Shown here: positions 1-5,994 of the stretch, in pieces | How the letters are laid out: every line of letters begins with the position of its first letter | Numbering within the stretch: position 1 is the stretch's first letter | Assembly (NCBI GenBank): GCA_030039095.1 | Contig: JASHQP010000013.1 | Span: forward strand, 1-6,641 | Source: Streptosporangiaceae bacterium | GTDB lineage: Bacteria; Actinomycetota; Actinomycetes; Streptosporangiales; Streptosporangiaceae | Direction: 5' to 3' | Length of the DNA: 6,641 nt | Translations under genes and position numbers: made by a program | The notes under the pieces: generated by a model | What the model saw: only the letters and a program-made list of their open reading frames with translations | What the model was told of the DNA's origin: nothing | Database searches by the model: none

Positions 1-1040
1 GCCGGAAGGTCGCGCTCGGACTGGGCTCTGGCGCGGCCAACCGCCCGCAGCCATTCGGCCGTATGCCGCCGGGCCCCGCGGCCGCCAAAGCCCGGGATGG
101 CGATCAGCTCGGCGGCGTCGCCCGGCACCGACCTGGACGCCTCGATGATCGCGGCGTCCGGCAGCACCCGGGTCGGTGACAGGTCACGCCGCCGCGCGAT
201 CCGGTCGCGCTCCAGCCAGAGCTCGCGGACGACCGCGAGGCCGCGCCGGTTGCGGACCCGGTGAATGCCGGAGGTCCGGCGCCACGGGTCCGGGCGCGGC
301 GGCGGCGGCTCGGCGCTGAGCTCGGTGGCGAACTCCTCGCGCGCCCACTGGGTCTTGCCCTGCTCGTCGAGCTGGGCGGCCAGGGCGTCGCGCAGCTCCA
401 CGAGCACCTCGACGTCCAGGGCGGCGTAGCGCAGCCATTCCTCTGGCAGCGGCCGGGTGGACCAGTCGGCCGCCGAGTGGCTCTTCTCCAGGGTCAGCCC
501 CAGCACGGACTCGACGAGGGTGCCGAGCCCGACCCTCGGATAGCCGAGCAGGCGCCCGGCCAGCTCGGTATCGAAGAGCAGCCGCGGCCGGTAGCCGAGG
601 TCGGACAGGCACGGCAGGTCCTGGGACGCGGCGTGGATGACGGCCTCCGCGTCGGCCAGCGCGCTGTTGATGCCGGACAGGTCGGGGCAGGCGATCGGGT
701 CGATGAGCACGGTGCCTGCGCCCCCACGGCGGAGCTGGACGAGGAAGGCCCGGTGCCCGTAGCGGAAACCCGAGGCCCGCTCGGCGTCGACGGCAACGGG
801 CCCGTGTCCATCGGCGAGCCTCCGGGTGGCGTCGGCCAGCTCGTCGGCGGTCACGACCAGCGGCGGCATGCCGTCGCGCGGCTCGAGCAGCGGCACGGCC
901 GCTATGCGGGGCCCGGTGTCCTCGCCGGAAACGGGTTCTTCCCCGCCGGCGCCTGGTTCTGTGGCCTCGGGACCTGGTTCTGCGGCCTTGGTGCGTGGTC
1001 CTTCCGGGTCAGGGCCTGGTTCTTGCGCGGCGCCGGTCAT
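1..1040 (-). CDS. rnd: Ribonuclease D (3'-5' exoribonuclease with HRDC domain), 3' end outside the window
   Basis: A DEDD-family 3'-5' exoribonuclease of the RNase D type, expected to trim 3' ends of tRNA and other structured RNA in the cytoplasm. I translated the minus strand from the ATG at 1040; the frame stays open to the left edge, giving 346 residues. Exo I is in VAVDAERASG (D85, E87), Exo II in VIHAASQDLPCL (D141), and Exo III in YAALDVEVL (Y205, D209). This is the DEDDy arrangement with all acidic residues present. A helical HRDC-like nucleic-acid-binding region follows at about 265-335, ending in IPGFGGRGARRHTAEWLRAV. Residues 1-50 are a Pro/Glu/Gly-rich extension with repeated EPG units, probably disordered. 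The start codon overlaps the stop of the upstream DUF3000 gene as ATGA, so translation is probably coupled. The C-terminus is lost at the window edge. Family assignment is confident; the specific RNA substrates are not shown by the sequence. Confidence 0.93.
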   Translation of the reverse strand, partial: MTGAAQEPGPDPEGPRTKAAEPGPEATEPGAGGEEPVSGEDTGPRIAAVPLLEPRDGMPPLVVTADELADATRRLADGHGPVAVDAERASGFRYGHRAFLVQLRRGGAGTVLIDPIACPDLSGINSALADAEAVIHAASQDLPCLSDLGYRPRLLFDTELAGRLLGYPRVGLGTLVESVLGLTLEKSHSAADWSTRPLPEEWLRYAALDVEVLVELRDALAAQLDEQGKTQWAREEFATELSAEPPPPRPDPWRRTSGIHRVRNRRGLAVVRELWLERDRIARRRDLSPTRVLPDAAIIEASRSVPGDAAELIAIPGFGGRGARRHTAEWLRAVGRARAQSERDLP

Positions 1041-1654
1041 GGCCGCCGCCGGGGGCGCGGCGGCCGCAGCGCGCTCACCCCGGGGGGGAGCGGCGGCAGG
1101 CCGCACGCCGCGCAGAGCGCGTCGCACCAGGCGGCGATGTGGCGGTCGAGATCGCGCGGCGCGCCGGTTCCCGCCGTGGCCGGCGACCAGGATGCGCGCA
1201 GCTCGAACTCGGTATCGACTGGCTGGCCTGCCTTGGCCCCGAACCCCTCGGTCACCACGCGGGTGACCGTGCCGCTGACCTGGCGGTATCCGGCCGACCT
1301 GGCCTCGAGCGCCTCGGTGAGCCAGCTCCACCCCACCTGCCCGATCAGCGGGTCAGCGGCGATCTCGGGATCGAGCTCCGCGCGGACGTAGGCAATCATC
1401 CGGAACGGGCCGCCCCATCCGTCCTGGCCTGCCGGGTCATAGAGCAGCACGAAGCTGCCCCAGCCGATCTCGGTGTCGCCGTCGTGCGCGACCGCGGGCT
1501 CGTGCACGGTGGCGCCGATGGCGGCGGCGTACGGAGCCAGCTTGCGCGGAGGCGGCTGGTCGTCGAAGGTGATCTCCGGCCGCGCCTCACGCTGCCGGTC
1601 CATCCCCGCCGACAGATCGCTGACGGCCGAGCGGAACGTGGCGGCGGCGTCCAT
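1037..1654 (-). CDS. DUF3000 domain-containing protein
   Basis: A conserved actinobacterial protein of unknown function (DUF3000). With the ATG at 1654 it has 205 residues. The family-like core is recognisable: LLYDPAGQDGWGGPFRMI (about 70-87), VRAELDPEIAADPL (90-103), GWSWLTEALEAR (108-119), GTVTR (128-132), FELRASWSP (150-158) and a Cys-bearing AAWCDALCAACGLPP (174-188). It has no signal peptide or membrane segment, so it is probably cytosolic. An in-frame ATG at 1690 would add 12 residues. I prefer 1654 because GGAG lies 9 bases before it, while 1690 has no convincing Shine-Dalgarno. The gene is second in a minus-strand operon, 67 bases after the zinc-ribbon gene (31 from the longer start), and its TGA overlaps the RNase D ATG. 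The tight link to RNase D hints at a role near RNA metabolism, but this is guilt by association only. The C-terminal tail is Arg/Pro-rich. Confidence 0.88.
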   Translation of the reverse strand: MDAAATFRSAVSDLSAGMDRQREARPEITFDDQPPPRKLAPYAAAIGATVHEPAVAHDGDTEIGWGSFVLLYDPAGQDGWGGPFRMIAYVRAELDPEIAADPLIGQVGWSWLTEALEARSAGYRQVSGTVTRVVTEGFGAKAGQPVDTEFELRASWSPATAGTGAPRDLDRHIAAWCDALCAACGLPPLPPGVSALRPPRPRRRP

Positions 1655-1721
1655 CTCGGCTCGCTCCAAGGGCCCGGCTGCTGGCCTCATGATCCGAGCA
1701 TGCGAGACGGGCGCCGGATTG

Positions 1722-1937
1722 TCATGCCACGCGCCTGCCCGGCAGGAACGGGACCGCGCGCGGCAGCGGAGCAGGAACCACGGCGACGTCGATCAGGAGC
1801 GCCGCTCTGCAGGCGGTGCACATCCACTCGGGACAACGGCCATCGGGCGAGTCCGGGCAACCGCCGGCTATCGCGTGATGCGGCTCGAAGAGCCGCTCCC
1901 AGCCACAGTCGGCGCAGTACCGGGTCATCTCGGGCAT
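1722..1937 (-). CDS. Small zinc-ribbon-like protein (71 aa), first gene of the RNase D operon
   Basis: A 71-residue protein with two CxxC knuckles, C8-A-D-C11 near the N-terminus and C40-T-A-C43 about 30 residues later. This is the spacing of a rubredoxin-like or zinc-ribbon fold binding one metal through four Cys. C27, C35, H20 and H21 lie between them. The last 27 residues are hydrophobic and Pro-rich with an Arg-Arg end. The open frame extends much further upstream, antisense to hemE. I take the start as the ATG at 1937 because AGGAGG lies 5 bases before it, one of the best ribosome sites in the window. A second ATG at 1928 is too far from that site. The gene lies 67 bases upstream of the preferred DUF3000 start and is divergent from hemE, so it probably heads the zinc-ribbon/DUF3000/rnd transcript. 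I do not recognise a named family; a role in nucleic-acid or protein binding is possible. Confidence 0.75.
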   Translation of the reverse strand: MPEMTRYCADCGWERLFEPHHAIAGGCPDSPDGRCPEWMCTACRAALLIDVAVVPAPLPRAVPFLPGRRVA

Positions 1938-1960
1938 CTCCACCTCCTCGCCGCTGGGCT

Positions 1961-1973
1961 CAGCATGATGCTG
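1961..1973. promoter_or_regulatory. 13-bp perfect palindrome in the hemE divergent intergenic region
   Basis: CAGCATGATGCTG has perfect dyad symmetry around a single central G (arms CAGCAT/ATGCTG). It lies 24 bases upstream of the zinc-ribbon ATG and about 110 bases upstream of hemE, inside the 145-bp segment between the two divergent units. Its size and position fit an operator for a dimeric regulator. No cognate protein can be named from the sequence, and a palindrome this short can arise by chance. Confidence 0.3.
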
Positions 1974-2020
1974 GCACGCCTTCCGGCCGGTGCCACGGAT
2001 CTTGCGCGGCGTGTCCCGAT

Positions 2021-2042
2021 GGCGTTTTCCGCGGGAAATGCC
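2021..2042. promoter_or_regulatory. 22-bp imperfect dyad upstream of hemE (operator or leader hairpin)
   Basis: The half-sites GGCGTTTTCCG (2021-2031) and CGGGAAATGCC (2032-2042) abut and match as an inverted repeat at 9 of 11 pairs; both mismatches would be G-U pairs in RNA. The element ends 40 bases before the likely hemE GTG. It could be an operator controlling hemE or both divergent units, or a stem of about 9 bp with a 4-base loop if it lies in the hemE leader. The sequence alone does not separate these. Confidence 0.35.
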
Positions 2043-2082
2043 GCCGTCGGCCCTGGCCGGGGCCTGTGAGATCATCACTGCT

Positions 2083-3129
2083 GTGAGTCCGATGCCGGAA
2101 GAGTCGGTCTTCCTGAGAGCCTGCCGCAGGCAGCCGGTTCCGTACACGCCGGTGTGGTTCATGCGGCAGGCGGGCCGGGCGCTGCCCGAGTACCGGCAGG
2201 CCAGGGGGAAGACGCCGATGGTCGAGGCGTGCACGAAGCCCGACCTGATCACGGAGCTCACGCTGCAGCCGATCCGCCGCTACGGGGTGGACGCGGCGAT
2301 CCTCTTCAGCGACATCGTGGTCCCGCTGCGCGCGGCCGGTGTCAAGATCGACATCAAGGCCGGCGTCGGCCCCGTGGTCGAGGAGCCGGTCCGCACCCAG
2401 CGCGACGTTGACGGGCTGCGCCCGCTCGAGCCCGGCAGCTTGCACTACGTGGCCGAGGCGGTCAAGGCGCTGGTCTCGGAGCTTGGCGGCACGCCGCTGA
2501 TCGGCTTCGCGGGCGGCCCGTTCACGCTCGCCTCCTACCTGATCGACGGGGGCCCGTCCAAGAGCTTCGACAAGACGAAGTCGCTGATGTACGGCGACCC
2601 GGTGCTCTGGAACGCCCTGATGCGCAAGCTGGCGGATATCACGGTCACCTTCCTGCAGGTGCAGGTCGGAGCCGGGGCAGCGGCGGTGCAGCTGTTCGAC
2701 TCCTGGGCAGGGTCGGTAAGCCCGGAGGACTACCGCCAGTCGGTGCTCCCGCACAGCAGCCGGATCTTCGCCGCGCTGGCCGGGGCCGGCGTGCCCCGGC
2801 TGCACTTCGGCGTGAACACCGGCGAGTTGCTCGGCATGATGGGGGAGGCGGGCGCGGACGTGGTCGGGGTGGACTGGCGGGTGCCGCTCGACGAGGCGGT
2901 CCGCCGGGTCGACCCGGGCAAGGCGCTGCAGGGCAATCTCGACCCGGCGATCCTGCTGGCGCCCTGGGACGTCATCGAGCGGCGCGCGATCGGTGTCCTG
3001 AACGCGGGGCGCACGGCCGAGGGCCACGTGTTCAACCTCGGCCATGGCGTGCTGCCCGAAACCGATCCCGCCGTGCTCGCCCGGCTTGCCGAGCTGGTGC
3101 ACACGGCATCCGTCCGGCAGCCGAGCTAG
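2083..3129 (+). CDS. hemE: Uroporphyrinogen decarboxylase
   Basis: HemE removes four carboxyl groups from the acetate side chains of uroporphyrinogen III to give coproporphyrinogen III, a cytosolic step of haem synthesis. The 348-residue product matches the family's usual length, and the family signatures are present. By comparison with the human enzyme the active-site residues are conserved: R28 and R32 in FMRQAGR, D77 in LFSDIVV, Y152 in [11 protein letters not shown]207 in LFDSWAG and H321 in FNLGHGVLP. Other hallmarks are [11 protein letters not shown] (241-251), [10 protein letters not shown] (263-272) and LQGNLDPA (282-289). The start is uncertain. GTG at 2083 and ATG at 2092 are both in frame and about 5-8 residues before the conserved VFLRACR, and neither has a clear Shine-Dalgarno, so the mRNA may be leaderless or weakly translated. 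The frame is open further upstream to 1990, but that extension is unlike the family. It is divergent from the zinc-ribbon operon and convergent with the DUF4349 gene (6-base gap). Confidence 0.97.
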   Translation: MSPMPEESVFLRACRRQPVPYTPVWFMRQAGRALPEYRQARGKTPMVEACTKPDLITELTLQPIRRYGVDAAILFSDIVVPLRAAGVKIDIKAGVGPVVEEPVRTQRDVDGLRPLEPGSLHYVAEAVKALVSELGGTPLIGFAGGPFTLASYLIDGGPSKSFDKTKSLMYGDPVLWNALMRKLADITVTFLQVQVGAGAAAVQLFDSWAGSVSPEDYRQSVLPHSSRIFAALAGAGVPRLHFGVNTGELLGMMGEAGADVVGVDWRVPLDEAVRRVDPGKALQGNLDPAILLAPWDVIERRAIGVLNAGRTAEGHVFNLGHGVLPETDPAVLARLAELVHTASVRQPS

Positions 3130-3135
3130 CCTGGC

Positions 3136-4086
3136 CTACCCGGCGGGCGTCGGCCGGGAACGCCTCCGCAGCAGCCGCATCAAGCGCCGCCGCCCCGCAA
3201 GGCCGGCGGCCGCCAGCACCGCCGCGATCACCGCAAACGGAAGGACCGCGCCCAGCGCGGTGAGCAGCGCGGAGACGACCAGGCGCAGGCCGTGCCAGCC
3301 GGCGGCGAATCCCGCGACGAACCCGTGCCCCTTCCTGCGGGCCGCCACGCCATGCCGCCGCGGGCTCACGAGCGTCACGGACACCGTTGCGTAGCTGGTT
3401 TCCCTGGCAAGCGCTCGCTGCTGCGCCTGCAGCGCCTCGAGCGAGGACTCCTGGCTGTTGATCTGGTCCTGCACGGTGAGCAGCGCGCTGACCGAGCCGG
3501 CCCGCTTCAGCAGCGCCTGCAGCTGGGTGATCGCGTCCTGCGCCGAGCCGACCAGGCTGGTCACGTCGGCGACCTGCTGGGTTACGTCCTGGGCGTGCTC
3601 GGCGAGCGCCGTCTGCTTGCCGAGCACGGAGGCCAGCCTGCCGAGCGTGGCCTGGTACACCCCGACCGGGATCTTCAGCTGGAGGCTGACCGTGGGCCGG
3701 GCGCTGCCGGGCCGGCTGAGTGACTCCTGCTCGCTGGAGACGTATCCGCCCTCCGCGGTGACGATGCTCGTGGCCCGGGCGGCGGCGGCCGTCACGTTCC
3801 TCGCCTGGACGGTGAGGCTCGCGGTGTAGATGATGTTCTGCTCGGCCAGCGCGAGCCGCGAGGCCTGGGTGGCCTGGGTCGCCTGGCTGGCTCCGGCCGA
3901 CGGCATCGCGGGGGCGTGCGCTTCCGCGGAGCCATGGGCCGGGGTGCCGCTGCTCGGGGACGAAGAACTCGGCGAGCTGGCGGAGCAGCCCGCGAGCAGC
4001 AGCGCGGCGCCGGACATCAGCGCCGCGCTCCAGAGCGCGGTGGTGCGCAGCGGCCCGCGGGAGCGGACCGGAGGGGTGGTGTCCAT
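3136..4086 (-). CDS. DUF4349 domain lipoprotein with C-terminal membrane segment
   Basis: A 316-residue envelope protein of unknown function. The N-terminus is a lipoprotein signal: Arg residues at 8, 10 and 14, a hydrophobic stretch, then the lipobox L31-A-G-C34 with C34 as the expected lipidated residue. A Ser/Pro/Ala-rich linker (35-75, with a QATQATQAS run) leads to the DUF4349-type region starting near AEQNIIYTASLTVQARNV (81-98), with AEGGYVSSEQ (111-120) and LQLKIPVGVY (135-144). A Gln/Ala-rich helical, probably coiled-coil segment spans about 163-232. A hydrophobic segment at about 266-297 is followed by the basic tail GRRRLMRLLRRRSRP, consistent with a cytoplasmic C-terminus. The ATG at 4086 gives a good signal peptide, but only a weak GAG precedes it. 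It converges on hemE with 6 bases between the stops and is divergent from the tandem LuxR regulator. DUF4349 family membership is from recognition of the domain pattern; the role is unknown. Confidence 0.88.
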   Translation of the reverse strand: MDTTPPVRSRGPLRTTALWSAALMSGAALLLAGCSASSPSSSSPSSGTPAHGSAEAHAPAMPSAGASQATQATQASRLALAEQNIIYTASLTVQARNVTAAAARATSIVTAEGGYVSSEQESLSRPGSARPTVSLQLKIPVGVYQATLGRLASVLGKQTALAEHAQDVTQQVADVTSLVGSAQDAITQLQALLKRAGSVSALLTVQDQINSQESSLEALQAQQRALARETSYATVSVTLVSPRRHGVAARRKGHGFVAGFAAGWHGLRLVVSALLTALGAVLPFAVIAAVLAAAGLAGRRRLMRLLRRRSRPTPAG

Positions 4087-4126
4087 GCCGCTCGGACGCG
4101 TCCGGTTCGCCGCCGGTTCCGCGCGC

Positions 4127-4276
4127 GACGCTACGGTCAGATAACGGGTATGTACGGCCGGAGCCGTTGCGCGTGCTGCGCGCGACCTGCACCGAATAGC
4201 GTTCGAGCGGATAGCGTCACCGCCAAAAGACGGTCAGCGGAAAGTAGCGCGCGGTAACCGCCGCAGAAACGCTACG
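4127..4276. repeat. Four-copy RTAGCGTY motif cluster, candidate regulator-binding sites
   Basis: The hexamer TAGCGT occurs at 4197-4202 and 4212-4217 on the plus strand, and as ACGCTA at 4128-4133 and 4269-4274 on the minus strand. All four extend to RTAGCGTY. The two plus copies are 15 bases apart, while the two minus copies share a longer form, CTGAC(C)GTAGCGTY. By eye I found no other copy in the window. Clustered degenerate heptamer-like sites in both orientations resemble sites bound by NarL/LuxR-type HTH proteins, and such a protein is encoded just downstream. Confidence 0.4.
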
Positions 4277-4447
4277 TCAGCATGTAAACGCGGGGCGTTG
4301 TCTGTTAATGGCGAAGCGCAGGTCAGGGCCCACCGCGCCGGGTCGCCGGGTCCGCCTGACGCAGATCCCGTAATGAATTCAGAACCAGACAACACGCAGA
4401 AAACGATAAAAATGTCAACTGACCGGCGGTTAAAGGCCCGTCCGGCG

Positions 4448-4453
4448 TAGACT
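4448..4453 (+). promoter_or_regulatory. Possible -10 element for the tandem LuxR regulator
   Basis: TAGACT matches the TANNNT pattern of actinobacterial housekeeping -10 boxes and lies 56 bases before the preferred GTG, downstream of the AT-rich patch. No good -35 hexamer sits 16-18 bases upstream, so the call is weak. Confidence 0.25.
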
Positions 4454-4509
4454 GCGATTCCTCGCTTATCCGCTAGGTGTGGAGATACCGGAAGCCAAGG
4501 CGAACGACC

Positions 4510-5889
4510 GTGCCCTCAGCTCGAGTCAGCGTCCAGGTAGCCGTGCAGTCGTCGCGCCGGCTACTCCGAGACACTCTGTCTGCATGCCTGGCCGTCCGGC
4601 CGGACATCACGGTGGTCGGCAAGGTCGCGGAGCCCGATGCGATCTTTGAGCTGTGCGAGCTGCGCCATCCCGACGTCGTGATCATGGACGCGGGCGCGCG
4701 GCTGCGCGAGATCTCCGTGCGGGTGGAGGCGCTCATCAAGCGCTATCCCGAGCTCAACGTGATCGTGACCTACCGGGACGCCTCCGAGCAGGATCTCGCG
4801 GCCGCGTGCCGGGCGGGCGTCACGTCGCTCGTGCCCGAGTCGAAGGGCCTGTCCGCCGTGCTCGCGCTGCTGCGGCGGAGCCGGGGACGGCACGCCAAGG
4901 ACAGCCCGGGCGGCCTGACCGACCGCGAACTCGAGCTCGTCGTGCTCACCGGGTCGGGGCACAGCGTGGCCGAGATCGCGAGCCTGCTCGGCATCAGCCC
5001 TCTCACGGTGGAGAACCTCAAGCGCCGCGTCTACGCCAAGCTCGACGTGAGCAGCAGCGTGCACGCCGTAGCCAAGGCGGCCTCGCTGGGCATGCTCGAG
5101 CCGCAGGCCACCCCCGAGGCAGCGAAGCGCCCGCCCGCGCCGAGGCGCCGTCCGCCCGCCGAAGGCGATGGCGTCGTGCTCGCCGTGGTCTCGGGTCAGT
5201 ACTGCTCCGCCCTCGATCAGGTCGTCGGGGCGCTGGTGTCGAGCCCGCTGCCGTTCGTGCTCGTGAAGGAGCCGGGCCCGGTATCGGACACGCACTGGGC
5301 GCGCTGGCATCGCGGCCCGATCGTGGCCGTGCTCGTCGACCCCGTGCCGCAGGACTGGGACATGGTCGCCGAGCTCGGGGTTCCCGCGATCCTGGTGCAC
5401 AGCAAGCCGCTCGACCCGCCGGAGCTCGCCGAGGCGCTGGCCTGCGGCGCCAGCTCGCTCGTGTCTGCCGACCGGATCGAGGACCACTTCCTTTCCGTGC
5501 TGCGCATGGTGGGCCAGGGATACCTGGTCGTCGACTCGATGCCGATGCGGCCGCTGATCGGAGCCGTGCGCGCCCGGTGGGACGAGCGCGCCCCGGGCAG
5601 GCTCGAACTGCCCGAGCTGACCGCGCGGGAGAGCGACATCTTGCGTTCTCTGTCCCGCGGGCACTCGATCCGGCAGACCGCACGGGTGCTCGGGATCGCA
5701 CCGAAGACCGTCGAGAACGTGCAGACCCGCCTGTTCCGCAAGCTCGGCGTCCGCAACAGGTCCGGAGCGCTGGCGGTCGCCGATGCCTTCGGCCTGCTGC
5801 CGGGTGCCACGCCCCCGGCCGGAGCCCCCAAGGGTTTCCCGTCCCCCGAGGGATATCCGTCCCTTTCCGGGAGTGACTGGCGGCCCTAG
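4510..5889 (+). CDS. Tandem (receiver-like + LuxR HTH) x2 transcriptional regulator
   Basis: A cytosolic DNA-binding protein made of two repeated modules. Module 1: a receiver-like fold at about 5-125 and a LuxR/GerE helix-turn-helix at about 135-195 (LTDRELELVVL, then ASLLGISPLTVENLKRRVYAKL). Module 2: a second receiver-like fold at about 221-345 and a second HTH at about 368-430 (LTARESDILRSL, then ARVLGIAPKTVENVQTRLFRKL). D60 (VVIMD) and D277 (VAVLVD) sit at the phospho-acceptor position. Domain 1 has Gln-Ser-Ser instead of the N-terminal acidic pair, and neither domain shows the usual Lys after beta-5, so both may be phosphorylation-independent. No partner kinase is visible. The GTG at 4510 is preferred because AAGG lies 9 bases before it; a GTG at 4477 would add 11 residues but has no ribosome site. 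The protein is divergent from DUF4349 and upstream of the small gene and hemY. Its targets are unknown; haem control or autoregulation is only suggested by position. Confidence 0.88.
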   Translation: MPSARVSVQVAVQSSRRLLRDTLSACLAVRPDITVVGKVAEPDAIFELCELRHPDVVIMDAGARLREISVRVEALIKRYPELNVIVTYRDASEQDLAAACRAGVTSLVPESKGLSAVLALLRRSRGRHAKDSPGGLTDRELELVVLTGSGHSVAEIASLLGISPLTVENLKRRVYAKLDVSSSVHAVAKAASLGMLEPQATPEAAKRPPAPRRRPPAEGDGVVLAVVSGQYCSALDQVVGALVSSPLPFVLVKEPGPVSDTHWARWHRGPIVAVLVDPVPQDWDMVAELGVPAILVHSKPLDPPELAEALACGASSLVSADRIEDHFLSVLRMVGQGYLVVDSMPMRPLIGAVRARWDERAPGRLELPELTARESDILRSLSRGHSIRQTARVLGIAPKTVENVQTRLFRKLGVRNRSGALAVADAFGLLPGATPPAGAPKGFPSPEGYPSLSGSDWRP

Positions 5890-5897
5890 TGTGCCGC

Positions 5898-5924
5898 CGG
5901 GAGCGGGGATTGCGCTCGCTCCTG
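5898..5924 (+). terminator. Possible hairpin just after the regulator stop
   Basis: CGGGAGCG (5898-5905) and CGCTCCTG (5917-5924) can form an 8-bp stem with one G-U pair and an 11-base loop, starting 9 bases after the TAG at 5889. No U-tract follows. U-tract-less hairpins are proposed as terminators in actinobacteria, but in DNA this GC-rich a chance stem is quite possible. Confidence 0.3.
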
Positions 5925-5930
5925 CCCTCG

Positions 5931-5965
5931 CACCGGCCGAAGGTCATCATTGCCCGGCCTCGGTG
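5931..5965 (+). promoter_or_regulatory. Possible bulged hairpin upstream of the small gene
   Basis: CACCGGCCG (5931-5939) can pair with CGGC (5955-5958) and CGGTG (5961-5965) around a 2-base CT bulge, giving 9 bp and a 15-base loop. It ends 29 bases before the small-gene ATG and leaves its ribosome site free. It might be part of a leader or a second terminator-like stem; no riboswitch class is recognisable. Confidence 0.22.
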
Positions 5966-5994
5966 CGCTCTCACTCCGTACGCAGGAGGACACC

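Larger units (their letters stand above)
4087..4509. other. 423-bp divergent intergenic region between DUF4349 and the tandem LuxR regulator
   Basis: No convincing gene lies here. It holds four RTAGCGTY copies (4127-4275), a repeated GGTCAG (4135, 4232 and 4321) and a 6-bp inverted repeat GTCAGG/CCTGAC (4322-4327 and 4355-4360). A locally AT-rich patch at about 4371-4435 is unusual for this genome and looks like promoter DNA. A 21-codon open frame at 4308-4373 lacks a ribosome site and is not called. The length and content suggest promoters for both flanking genes. Confidence 0.6.

Noticed and set aside
261..1391. A long plus-strand open frame opposite RNase D and DUF3000.
   Set aside because: It is antisense to two genes with clear motifs; its product is low-complexity Gly/Arg/Ala-rich sequence typical of a high-GC shadow frame.
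2066..2078. GTGA/TCAC arms flanking the sequence just before hemE, considered as a second operator.
   Set aside because: Only four matching pairs around a 5-base centre; too weak to distinguish from chance.
1960..3102. A 380-codon minus-strand open frame opposite hemE.
   Set aside because: Its product is His/Arg/Asp-rich with no recognisable domain, and hemE on the other strand has every active-site residue.
3139..3158. A 6-bp stem (CCCGGC/GCCGGG) at the junction of the convergent hemE and DUF4349 genes, considered as a bidirectional terminator.
   Set aside because: The stem is short, lies within DUF4349 codons, has no U-tract on either strand, and such stems are common at this GC content.
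4308..4373. A 21-codon open frame (ATG to TAA) with a basic product beginning MAKRRSGPTAPG in the intergenic region.
   Set aside because: No ribosome site precedes it, it is very short, and it lies in likely promoter DNA; nothing supports translation.
4413..4418. A perfect TTGACA -35 hexamer on the minus strand, possibly for the DUF4349 gene.
   Set aside because: No TANNNT-like -10 box lies 16-18 bases downstream on that strand, and the gene starts more than 300 bases away.
4653..5876. A 407-codon plus-strand open frame overlapping the tandem regulator in another frame.
   Set aside because: It gives Arg/Ala-rich sequence without domains, while the other frame has two clear LuxR HTH motifs.
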